In this document: positions 57,014 to 64,000 of the stretch, in pieces
Numbering within the stretch: the stretch's first letter is position 1
How the letters are laid out: every line of letters starts with the position of its first letter
Program-made: the position numbers and the translations under genes
From: Sinomonas atrocyanea
GTDB lineage: Bacteria > Actinomycetota > Actinomycetes > Actinomycetales > Micrococcaceae
Assembly (NCBI RefSeq): GCF_030811715.1
Contig: NZ_JAUSRH010000002.1
Location: 1 to 64,000, forward strand
DNA length: 64,000 nt
Direction: 5' to 3'
Notes under the pieces: generated by a model
What the model was told of the DNA's origin: nothing
Database searches by the model: none
The model's input: only the letters and a program-made list of their open reading frames with translations

Positions 57014-58618
57014 ATGGGCACCACAGCCCGGGACCTTCCTGGGCAGGCCCGAGGGGTCATGATGCGCCGCTTCCCAGCCGTCCTCGCGATGATCGCGCTG
57101 CTGGTCCTCACCGGCTGGACGGCCGCCGGCGGCCCGCGTCCTGCGATGGTTCCCGCCCTCAACGCGATCGACCTGCACTACGAGCAGCTCGGCGGCGCGG
57201 CCTCCTTCCTCGGCGCGCCCCTGGCCGCCGAGTACCCCGTGGCCGGCGGTGCAGCCCGGGACTACCAGGGCGGCAGCATCTACTGGAGCGCCGCCACCGG
57301 GGCCTGGGAGGTCCACGGCGGCATCCGTACCGAGTACCTGGGCCGGGGCGGTCCGGGCGGGTTCCTCGGCTTCCCGCGCACCGACGAGACCACCACCCCG
57401 GGCGCGGCCGGGCGGTACAACGACTTCGCCGGCGGTTCGGTGTACTGGAGCGCGGCCACGGGAGCGCACGAGGTCCACGGCGGGATCCGCGCCGAGTACC
57501 TCGGGCGCGGCGGCCCGGCCGGCTTCCTCGGCTTCCCGGTCCGGGACGAGAGCCCGACCCAGGCCCCGACGGGGCGGTACAGCGACTTCACCGGCGGGTC
57601 CGTCTACTGGAGCCCGGCCACGGGAGCGCACGAGGTCCATGGGGCCATCCGCGCGAGGTATGTCGGGCTGGGCGGCACGGCCAGCATCCTCGGCTTCCCG
57701 GTGACGGACGAGGCGGGGGCGCCCGACGGCATCGGCCGCTACAACCACTTCAGCGGCGCGAACGGCTCCTCGATCTACTGGGACCCGCTGTGGGGTCCCC
57801 ACGAGGTCCTCGGTGGGATCCGGTCCCGGTGGTCGTCCCTCGGCTGGGAGCATGGCCGGCTCGGGTACCCGATCAGCGGCGAGTACAGCATCACCGGCGG
57901 ACGCCGCAGCGACTTCCAGCACGGCGCGATCCTGTGGAACTCGACCACCTCCACGACCCAGGTGGTCTACGCGGCCCTCCCGTCCGCGCTGATGGGCGTG
58001 GACCTGGAGCGCATCCCGACTAGCCGCAGGGTCGTCGCCCTGACCTTCGACGCCGGCGCCAACAACGCCGCCGTCCGCTCCATCCTGAACACGCTCGCGG
58101 CCAACGGCGTCCCGGCCACGTTCTTCCTGACGGGGGCCTGGGCGAACCTGTTCCGCTCCGACGTGTCCGCCATCGTCGCCGCCGGCCACACCGTGGGCAA
58201 CCATTCCATGACGCACCCGTACTTCACGGCGCTCACGGACGCCCAGATCGCCGCCGAGGTAGGCAACGCGCAGTCCGCCATCGTCGGCGCCGGCGCCGAC
58301 CCCCGCCCGTTCTTCCGGTTCCCCTACGGGGACCGGAACGCCCGCACCATCGCGGACGTCAACGCCGCAGGGTACGCCGCCATCCGCTGGACCGTGGACA
58401 CCCTCGGCTGGGAGGGGACCGTGGGCGGCACCCGAGGGCCGGACTTCGTCCTCCAGCGGGTCATGGCTGCGGCGCAGCCGGGCGAGATCGTGCTCATGCA
58501 CCTCGGCTCGAACCCGGACGACGGCTCGACCCTGGACGCGGCCGCCCTGCCCGCCGTCATCGCTCAGCTGCGCGCCGCGGGCTACGGGTTCGTGACGCTC
58601 GACGCCGCCCTCGGCTAG
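57014..58618 (+). CDS. LGFP-repeat protein with polysaccharide-deacetylase domain
   Basis: The start is taken as ATG 57014 (534 residues, AGGAGG three bases upstream); ATG 57059 or 57062 would give a shorter signal peptide and is also possible. A hydrophobic segment (about 20-37) exports the protein. Four to five LGFP repeats (about 50-315) of the form GGxxGFLGFPxxDE, ending in VHGG, bind cell-wall polymers. The CE4/NodB domain (about 335-530) has TFDAG (Ala in place of the second Asp of TFDDG), NHSMTHP and RFPYGDRN, so the metal site may be altered. Target: cell-wall glycan. It may act with the adjacent protease. Confidence 0.88.
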   Translation: MGTTARDLPGQARGVMMRRFPAVLAMIALLVLTGWTAAGGPRPAMVPALNAIDLHYEQLGGAASFLGAPLAAEYPVAGGAARDYQGGSIYWSAATGAWEVHGGIRTEYLGRGGPGGFLGFPRTDETTTPGAAGRYNDFAGGSVYWSAATGAHEVHGGIRAEYLGRGGPAGFLGFPVRDESPTQAPTGRYSDFTGGSVYWSPATGAHEVHGAIRARYVGLGGTASILGFPVTDEAGAPDGIGRYNHFSGANGSSIYWDPLWGPHEVLGGIRSRWSSLGWEHGRLGYPISGEYSITGGRRSDFQHGAILWNSTTSTTQVVYAALPSALMGVDLERIPTSRRVVALTFDAGANNAAVRSILNTLAANGVPATFFLTGAWANLFRSDVSAIVAAGHTVGNHSMTHPYFTALTDAQIAAEVGNAQSAIVGAGADPRPFFRFPYGDRNARTIADVNAAGYAAIRWTVDTLGWEGTVGGTRGPDFVLQRVMAAAQPGEIVLMHLGSNPDDGSTLDAAALPAVIAQLRAAGYGFVTLDAALG

Positions 58619-58640
58619 CGGCCGGGGTCAGAGCGGCCGC
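58618..58640. terminator. Hairpin between convergent genes
   Basis: GCGGCCG (58618-58624) pairs with CGGCCGC (58634-58640) around a 9-base loop. It overlaps the stop of the LGFP gene and lies just past the stop of the small secreted protein gene. Confidence 0.65.
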
Positions 58641-58652
58641 GTGAGCGCGGGG

Positions 58653-58889
58653 TCACGCAGGGAACCGCAGCAGGTGCCAGTAGGGCGAGCCTGGAGTGAC
58701 GTAGGCCCACTGGTACTGGTCGACGCCGATGCTCGGCAGCCACAGCCAGTTGCCCACCACGACGAGGCCCGGGCAGTTGTAGCCGCACGCAGGCGGAGGC
58801 GGCGGGGCCGCGGCAGCTTCCACTGCCGGTCCCATCAGGAGCAGCGAGGCGGCAACCGCCACCGTGCCCCTGAACTTCTTCATCTTCAT
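58653..58889 (-). CDS. Small secreted protein
   Basis: This 78-residue protein opens MKMKKFRGTVAVAASLLLMG and has a Sec signal that ends near VEAAAA (about 27). The mature part starts with a proline run and contains ACGYNCPG, a likely disulfide pair, then WLWLPSIGVDQYQWAYV. Function unknown. It is convergent with the LGFP/deacetylase gene. The ribosome binding site is weak; an in-frame ATG two codons later is possible. Confidence 0.55.
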   Translation of the reverse strand: MKMKKFRGTVAVAASLLLMGPAVEAAAAPPPPPACGYNCPGLVVVGNWLWLPSIGVDQYQWAYVTPGSPYWHLLRFPA

Positions 58890-59006
58890 GGTCGATCCCG
58901 TCGAGACCCCGAGACCAGGAGACAGGTTCCCTCAGTAGGGCCATTGTTCCCGGTGTCTCTTGCCCCGGTCAACGGACGGCGCCCCGAAGTCAGTGCGGAC
59001 CATCAC

Positions 59007-59243
59007 CTACCGGCCGGCGAGGTCGTCGGCCACGCGCCGGAGGTCTTCCATCCAGCCCTTCGACCGGTTCGGCTCCCGGGCGGCGCCTTCGAAGTTCTGC
59101 AGCGCTTGCGCGATGCTGTCCAGCGCGGCCGAGATGTTCGCCTTCACCGCGTCGTAGCCCTCGTTGGAACGGGGATCAGAAGACGCTGCGAAGAGCAGGT
59201 CTGCTCCGGCCCGCACCACCAGGGACGCCTCAAGTTCATTCAT
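59007..59243 (-). CDS. Small helical hypothetical protein
   Basis: This 78-residue protein is predicted all-helical: MNELEASLVVRAGADLLFAA, then VKANISAALDSIAQALQ and a basic C-terminus. GAGGACG lies six bases before the start. It follows the 116-residue gene by 11 bases on the same strand, so the two form a pair. Not recognised; a small antitoxin or effector partner is possible. Confidence 0.5.
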   Translation of the reverse strand: MNELEASLVVRAGADLLFAASSDPRSNEGYDAVKANISAALDSIAQALQNFEGAAREPNRSKGWMEDLRRVADDLAGR

Positions 59244-59254
59244 GCCATACGTCC

Positions 59255-59605
59255 TCAGGGAAGCTGTAGATCCGGGCCGTGGTCGCGCTGCAGGGCGACG
59301 GCGCAGGTGAAGCCCGCGAGGTCCTCCCAGTGCAGCGGTATGGGTTCGGCGGGCGTCGCGCCGATCGACGAGAGCCAGGCCGTGAGTTCAGCTCTGTCGT
59401 CGAAGGTCAGATGCGCCCCATCGATGAGGACGCCGGCGATGAGATCTTCGATGTCTTCTGGGCGGGAGATCACCGCCTCCCACCACCCGTTCTCGGTCCA
59501 GCCGCCCAGGCGGCGGACCGCCAGCGAGAGCGTTGTCCCCGTAAGGAGGCCGGAGGCGGCGTCCGCGATCATCGTGCGGTACATCCGGCGGTCGTAGTCT
59601 TCCAT
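59255..59605 (-). CDS. Hypothetical protein paired with the next small gene
   Basis: This 116-residue protein starts RRMYRTMIADAASGLLTGT and has a central GWWEAVISRPEDIEDLIAG and FDDRAELTAWLSSIG. It looks like a compact soluble alpha/beta protein. The ribosome binding site is weak. Function unknown; nothing in the neighbourhood defines it. Confidence 0.5.
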   Translation of the reverse strand: MEDYDRRMYRTMIADAASGLLTGTTLSLAVRRLGGWTENGWWEAVISRPEDIEDLIAGVLIDGAHLTFDDRAELTAWLSSIGATPAEPIPLHWEDLAGFTCAVALQRDHGPDLQLP

Positions 59606-59803
59606 GTCATCCGTCCGTTGCTGTCAAGAGGATGCAGCCGAGGCCGGTGACTCATACTCTGAGTGATGTCGAAGGGGCACGGGCAAGCCAGGCGCCGCGG
59701 ACGGCCAACGGCCGTAACTACTCAGTATTCTCTACTTCGTCGCCAGGTGAAAGCGGCGGCTGGGAAAGCGGTATGGCCGTGGAGGGTGCGGTACCGTGGA
59801 GGG

Positions 59804-60238
59804 ATGCCCTACACTATGTCGCCCTTGGCCCCGAGGGGCGGCGAGCGGGCGCTGACCATCCCCGAACTGGCCGATGTCCTCGGCGCCGACGCCTTCAGCA
59901 ACCCGCGCTACCACGGGTACGGCGAGTGCGACGAGGAGACGAGGCGGCAGCTGCAGAAAGTGCGCCACGCGCCCGAGGCCTTGGTCCGGATCTACCGGGC
60001 ACTTCCCTCGGGCCTCGGCCAGATCAACCCGGGGGACTGGGTCACGCTGTCCCAGGACTACGCACGCCAGCACGCGATGCGGGACGACGACGCAGCCAAC
60101 GACTGGCCGATCGTGTTCGCCGACGTCCCCGCGCGCACCGTGATCACGGACGGCAAGGACCTCGACCAGTACGGGTACGCAGGCCCGCCCCTCACAGGAC
60201 TGCGGGACAGCGCCGCCGGGGACAGCGTGGCCCCGTAG
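59804..60238 (+). CDS. Hypothetical protein with ADP-ribosyltransferase-like core
   Basis: The start is taken as ATG 59804 (144 residues); TACCGT six bases upstream (59792-59797) is a leaderless-type signal. A longer frame from 59663 is possible but has an unusual basic N-terminus. The centre reads VRIYRALPSGLGQINPGDWVTLSQDYARQH, then VPARTVITDGKDLDQYGYAG. From memory this resembles phage-type ART-like domains with a YRA strand, an S-x-x-YA motif and a DG...EFGY end. If so, it may modify proteins with NAD. No partner immunity gene is certain. Confidence 0.5.
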   Translation: MPYTMSPLAPRGGERALTIPELADVLGADAFSNPRYHGYGECDEETRRQLQKVRHAPEALVRIYRALPSGLGQINPGDWVTLSQDYARQHAMRDDDAANDWPIVFADVPARTVITDGKDLDQYGYAGPPLTGLRDSAAGDSVAP

Positions 60239-60279
60239 GCCCGTAGGCTTTCAAGGCCAGTGGGGGGCGAGCCGGGCCG

Positions 60280-63200
60280 TCACGCCACCTCGTACACCCT
60301 CCCGAGCGCCGGCAGGTGCATGAGCACCCGCACGACGGGCCGCCCGGTGGCCGCCTCGACCGCGCGCCGGTAGGTATCCATCTGCCCGAGGTAGTGGGCG
60401 CGGATGTGACCCGCCGGGTCGTGGCCGGGGTACGTCTTGTGGTCCACGAGGACGAACCCGGCCGGGCCTTCGAGCAGCAGGTCGATCCAGCCCTCCATCG
60501 TCTGCCCGTCCGGCCGCCAGCCGATGGCCGCCTCACGGTGCCGCGCCCAGCCGGGGAACTCGGCGTCGAGCCACGCCTCGAAGCGCTCGCCGGCCGAGGT
60601 GAGCAGCGACGCGTCGATGGTCCGCGCGACGCCCCAGCGCTCCACGAGGCGCTCGGCGAGCCGGGCGCGGCCGGCCGGGTCGAGGGTGCGGAATTCGGTG
60701 CCGAGGTACGCGTGCACCGCGCTGCCCACGGCGCCCCAGTCCTCGGAGCCGTGCGCGGCCAGGGGCGAGCCGAGCACCGCGGCCTCGCGGATCTCGGCCT
60801 TGAGTCCCTCGACGGGCACCTCGCTCGCCTTCAGCCGGGCCGGGAGGCGCACGGCGCCGGCACCCGCCGCGGGCGGGTCGAGGAACCTCGGCGACCACTC
60901 GCCGTCGTCCGCCTCGGGCTCCGCTGGCTGCAGGCAGGCGAGCCGGGCCGGGACCGCCGTCTCGCGGCAGACGGTCACCGGCCCGTCTGCGGGGTGCTCG
61001 CCGGCCTTCCACGTGACGAGGCCCTCGATCCCGAGGTCGTTGAGCAGGCCGGGGGAGCCGTTCTTCGCCGTGAGCACCGTGGTGTGAGCGGCGCGGGTCA
61101 TGCCCACGTACATGAGCCGGGCCTGGTTGCGCTGCTCGCGGGCGAGGAACCGTGCGGCGGCCTCGGACTGCTGGGCCCGCTGGTCCAGCGCCGACCCGCC
61201 ATAGGGGAACGGGCTGGGCCACAGCCGGATCCAGCGCCCCGCGAGCGGGTCGGCGAGGTCCAGCTCGCGCGTCTGCTCCACGCCCGTGCCGAACGGCCGC
61301 GCCTTGGCCTCCCTGTCGAGGCTCTCCATCACCACCACGGGCCATTCGAGCCCCTTGGCCCGGTGGTACGTGAGCACATTGACCACGTCCGGGCCCGAGT
61401 TCTCCGCCGACTCGTGCTCGTCCGAGGCGAAGAAGTCCAGGAATCCGCGCAGGGTCGCCGGTTCCCGCAGCGCCCGGCACCGCTCGTAGTACAGCTCCAC
61501 GGCGCCGCGGAAGGCGTCCAGGTTCCGCAGCCGCCGCTCGGGGGCGGACCAGCCCGCGATGAGCCCCGGCAGGCCCAGCACGCCGGTCACGGCCTCGAGG
61601 ACCTCGGTCGGGGTGGCGGCCACGGCCTGCTCGCGCAGGGTGTCGAGGGCCGCGACGAGGGGCGCGTCCCGCCAGGCATCATGCACGAGGCGGGGCCCGG
61701 CGATCATCTGGCCCTCGTCGTTGCGGACCTGCTCGCGGGGCACGACGGAGCCGAGCAGCTCCCGCTGCCACGTCAGGTGCGAGGGGTGTTCCGGGTGGAG
61801 GGCCACGAGCTCTGCGAGGGCCACGGTGTCGTACCGGTCGGCGACGTACGCCATGCCGGCGCGGGTCAGCTGCACCTCGCGGGCGCCGCCGAGGGCGCGG
61901 GGGTCCAGGCTCGCCCTCAGGCCCAGCGCGTCGAGCGCGGCCGCGACCGCGCGGACCTCGCCGTTGGTGCGGGCCAGGACGGCCACGTCGCAGGGCTTGA
62001 GCTCCGGCCGCCGCCCGAGCAGGTCCTTCACCCCGGCGGCGGTGGCGCGGAGCCGGTCCTCGGCTCGGCTCGCCGGCCTTGTCCACGCCTCGACCCCGCC
62101 CGGGTCGGCACCGAAGGCGGCGGCCCTGGCCGGCGGCAGCTCGAGGTGCACGGACTCCCGTGCCATGCCGTGGTCGGCGAAGACGCGCTCGAACACGGCG
62201 TTGGAGAGGTCCACCACGGCCTGCCGCGACCGCCACGTGTGCGAGAGCTGCTCGCGCCGCTCGGGCGGGACCTGCGCCATGACGGCCTCCATGAGCTCCG
62301 GGTCCGTGCCGCGGAACTCGTAGATCGCCTGCTTCGGATCGCCCACCCACACGGCCCGGCGCACGAGGGCGCCGAGTTCGAGGAACAGTGCCAGCTGCAG
62401 CGGGCTCGTGTCCTGGAACTCGTCCACCACGAGCACGTCGATCCGGCCGCGGAACGACTCCCGGAAGGCGCGGTTGTGCCGGGCGAGGTCGAGGACCTTG
62501 GCCTCCTGGTCCACGAAGTCCATGAGGGCGTTGTCCCGCTTGAACTGCTCGTACGCCTCGAGGGAGTCCGCCGCGCAGTGGAACAGGCCGCGGACGTAGC
62601 CCTCGAGGTCGGCGTGGAGGGCCGGGTTGGAGAGCAGCTCGGCGGCGATGCGGTCGCGCAGGGGGCCGAAGATCTTCTTCAGCGGCGCCGGTGCGCCCGA
62701 GCCGAGGAAGCCGCGCCACACCTCCCACGGGGTCGCCTCGACGCTCTGGGCCCGGGCGATCCGGTCCAGGACCTTGGGGTGGTTCTCCTGGAAGGACTTC
62801 GTGGTGAGGTTCGCGGCGCTGCCGTCCTCGTGCACGCCGCGGGCCACCGTGCGGTCCAGCTCGGCCCGCAGCGTGTGCAGCTCGTGGAACCAGTCGGCGC
62901 GGTGGTCCTCTCCCGGGGGATCGAGGAAGCCCCGGAATCCGGCCCACGAGGGGTCGGCGCAGCCGCGCACCGCGTTGGCGTCGAGCTGGTTGGCGCGGGC
63001 CAGGTTCACGATCCGCTGGAGCGTCTCCTCCCACGACTCCACCCCGTACCCCTGGGCGAGGTCGGGGTGGGTGCCCAGGCGCACGGCGATCGGGTTCAGC
63101 TCCTCGGCGTGCCGGGCGCGGATCTCGTCCGTGGCGAGCCGGAACATGGCCTCGAGCTGGTCCTCGCCGATCACCTCGAGCGCGGGCGAGAGGCCGGCGT

Positions 63201-63507
63201 CGATCGCGTACTCCGCGAGCAGCTGCCCGCACACGCTGTTGACCGTGCCGATGAGGCTCGCCCCGAGCTGCTGGGACGCCGCGGCGAGGACCGGCGACGG
63301 TGCCGCGCCCTCGGCGTCGAGGAGCCGGGCCGCGATCCGCTCCCGCAGCTCCCCGGCGGCCTTCTTGGTGAAGGTCGTGGCCATGATCCGCTCCGCCGGG
63401 GTGCCGGTGGCGATCTCCTGGACGATCTTCTCCGTGAGGGTGTACGTCTTCCCCGTCCCGGCGCTGGCCGAGACCATGGTCACGTTCCGCAGCAGGCGCG
63501 CGCTCAC
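60280..63507 (-). CDS. UvrD/AddA-like helicase-nuclease
   Basis: This 1075-residue protein starts at GTG 63507, overlapping the upstream stop by 4 bases. Superfamily-1 motifs are visible: GTGKT (17-21) in SASAGTGKTYTL, VLVVDEFQDTSPLQL, GDPKQAIYEFRG, LTYHRAKGLEWPVVV and YVGMTRA. The C-terminus has a RecB-type PD-(D/E)XK core, GFVLVDHKTYPG and QMDTYRRAVE. It is an ATP-dependent DNA helicase-exonuclease acting on double-strand ends, comparable to AddA. The partner gene upstream (63504-64000) carries another PD-(D/E)XK nuclease, so the two likely form a two-nuclease complex. Confidence 0.9.
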   Translation of the reverse strand: MSARLLRNVTMVSASAGTGKTYTLTEKIVQEIATGTPAERIMATTFTKKAAGELRERIAARLLDAEGAAPSPVLAAASQQLGASLIGTVNSVCGQLLAEYAIDAGLSPALEVIGEDQLEAMFRLATDEIRARHAEELNPIAVRLGTHPDLAQGYGVESWEETLQRIVNLARANQLDANAVRGCADPSWAGFRGFLDPPGEDHRADWFHELHTLRAELDRTVARGVHEDGSAANLTTKSFQENHPKVLDRIARAQSVEATPWEVWRGFLGSGAPAPLKKIFGPLRDRIAAELLSNPALHADLEGYVRGLFHCAADSLEAYEQFKRDNALMDFVDQEAKVLDLARHNRAFRESFRGRIDVLVVDEFQDTSPLQLALFLELGALVRRAVWVGDPKQAIYEFRGTDPELMEAVMAQVPPERREQLSHTWRSRQAVVDLSNAVFERVFADHGMARESVHLELPPARAAAFGADPGGVEAWTRPASRAEDRLRATAAGVKDLLGRRPELKPCDVAVLARTNGEVRAVAAALDALGLRASLDPRALGGAREVQLTRAGMAYVADRYDTVALAELVALHPEHPSHLTWQRELLGSVVPREQVRNDEGQMIAGPRLVHDAWRDAPLVAALDTLREQAVAATPTEVLEAVTGVLGLPGLIAGWSAPERRLRNLDAFRGAVELYYERCRALREPATLRGFLDFFASDEHESAENSGPDVVNVLTYHRAKGLEWPVVVMESLDREAKARPFGTGVEQTRELDLADPLAGRWIRLWPSPFPYGGSALDQRAQQSEAAARFLAREQRNQARLMYVGMTRAAHTTVLTAKNGSPGLLNDLGIEGLVTWKAGEHPADGPVTVCRETAVPARLACLQPAEPEADDGEWSPRFLDPPAAGAGAVRLPARLKASEVPVEGLKAEIREAAVLGSPLAAHGSEDWGAVGSAVHAYLGTEFRTLDPAGRARLAERLVERWGVARTIDASLLTSAGERFEAWLDAEFPGWARHREAAIGWRPDGQTMEGWIDLLLEGPAGFVLVDHKTYPGHDPAGHIRAHYLGQMDTYRRAVEAATGRPVVRVLMHLPALGRVYEVA

Positions 63508-64000
63508 GAGTAGTCCCCCTTCAGCCCGCACAGGGCCCCGAACCGGCAGAACCGGCAGCCCGGCTCGACGTACAGGCGGCCCACCGCGGTCTCGACGTCC
63601 TTGACGGTGGTGGGCTCCCCGTCCTCGGCGGCCGCAGCCTCGGCCTGCGCGGCGGCGAACGCGTCCTCCACGGGCTTGGTCGCCGTGACCCTGCCCGCGA
63701 GGACCTGCTCGACCGTGAACTCGGCCGAGCGCACCGCCCGCCCCCACAGCTGCCCCGGGTCCTCGTCCCGCGGGATGGCCGCCCCGAAGTGCGCGTGCGC
63801 GGAGGCGAACGCGTGCTGCTTGAGGAGGAAGTACGCGGTCGGATCGTCCGGCGGTGCCTCGCCCTCGTGCAGCGCCCACTGGTACAGGGCCAGCTGCAGC
63901 GCGGTGCCCTCCTTGATCTTCTGGCGTAGGTGCTTGGCGGAGCTGTACCACTTGAGGTCCACCACCACGGTGCGGCCCTGCTCGTCGATCCCCACGGCGT
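63504..64000 (-). CDS. PD-(D/E)XK nuclease, AddB-like (partial)
   Basis: Only the C-terminal 165 or so residues are in the window; the 5' end lies beyond 64000. The visible part has VVVDLKWYSSAKHLRQKI (the D...LK core), GTALQLALYQWAL, and four cysteines near the end in GCRFCRFGALCGLKG, probably an iron-sulfur cluster as in AddB. The stop overlaps the helicase start by 4 bases. Confidence 0.8.
   Translation of the reverse strand, partial: AVGIDEQGRTVVVDLKWYSSAKHLRQKIKEGTALQLALYQWALHEGEAPPDDPTAYFLLKQHAFASAHAHFGAAIPRDEDPGQLWGRAVRSAEFTVEQVLAGRVTATKPVEDAFAAAQAEAAAAEDGEPTTVKDVETAVGRLYVEPGCRFCRFGALCGLKGDYS

Noticed and set aside
60316-63513. A 1065-codon open frame on the plus strand opposite the helicase gene.
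   Set aside because: It is a chance frame created by high GC at third positions; its translation is low-complexity and has no motif, while the minus strand encodes a clear helicase.

Overview
The window is 64 kb of chromosome from a high-GC actinobacterium. The gene set fits a soil Micrococcaceae such as Arthrobacter or Sinomonas: sugar-acid and carboxylate catabolic operons, a DinB2-type polymerase, LGFP-repeat cell-wall protein, sedolisin-like secreted proteases, and several starts that look leaderless (TANNNT-like hexamer 6-7 nt before the start codon). The assignment is inferred from gene content and composition. No rRNA, tRNA, CRISPR array, complete insertion sequence or prophage was seen.

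Layout. 0.1-1.5 kb: an aromatic-acid type MFS transporter next to a 29-base poly-G tract. 1.8-8.5 kb: a visibly less GC-rich accessory region. It has small envelope proteins and a YbjQ-like protein, divergent from a tight five-gene operon of Ycf46-like AAA ATPase, DUF1257/Ycf35-like protein, DUF2997, membrane-HhH protein and a radical SAM enzyme, followed by a PASTA-like lipoprotein. 8.5-13 kb: an IclR-controlled catabolic cluster (MFS, cupin, DUF6282 hydrolase, HpcH/HpaI aldolase) with a perfect palindromic operator. 13-17.9 kb: a GIY-YIG/DUF2075 helicase with a frameshifted MazG-like gene, flanked by the real aldolase region and a decayed direct copy of it; then a lipoprotein and secreted nuclease copy 1. 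18-26.9 kb: a seven-gene catabolic operon (aldehyde dehydrogenase, SDR, DHDPS-family lyase, enoyl-CoA hydratase, CaiB CoA-transferase, FAD oxidoreductase, MFS) with an XRE-cupin regulator. 26.9-31.8 kb: secreted nuclease copy 2, a broken membrane gene and two secreted HNH nucleases.

31.9-37.8 kb: an operon for uptake and oxidation of a small acid or sugar acid (FAD oxidoreductase, uronate-dehydrogenase-like enzyme, NMT1-type ABC transporter), divergent from a LysR regulator and a shikimate-kinase-like gene. 38.3-40.6 kb: alpha/beta hydrolase, DinB2-like polymerase and a small membrane protein. 40.8-46.8 kb: an alpha-glucoside uptake operon (binding protein, two permeases, GH13 glucosidase) controlled by a divergent LacI protein through two palindromic operators. 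46.9-52.8 kb: RibD-type reductase, GlcD-type FAD oxidase, sedolisin-like protein 1 with a structured leader, a UDP-sulfoquinovose-synthase-like enzyme and a convergent PLP enzyme. 53-60.2 kb: SRPBCC protein, MarR/FUSC pair, sedolisin-like protein 2, LGFP-deacetylase, and small hypothetical genes. 60.3-64 kb: a UvrD/AddA-like helicase-nuclease and the 3' part of a partner PD-(D/E)XK nuclease that runs off the window.

The most unusual features are the Ycf46/DUF1257/DUF2997/radical SAM operon, the DUF2075-MazG cassette sitting between direct duplications, the duplicated secreted nuclease units with a shared upstream palindrome, the polymerase with a leucine steric gate, and the structured leaders of the two sedolisin-like genes, one of which seems to have lost its usual start codon.
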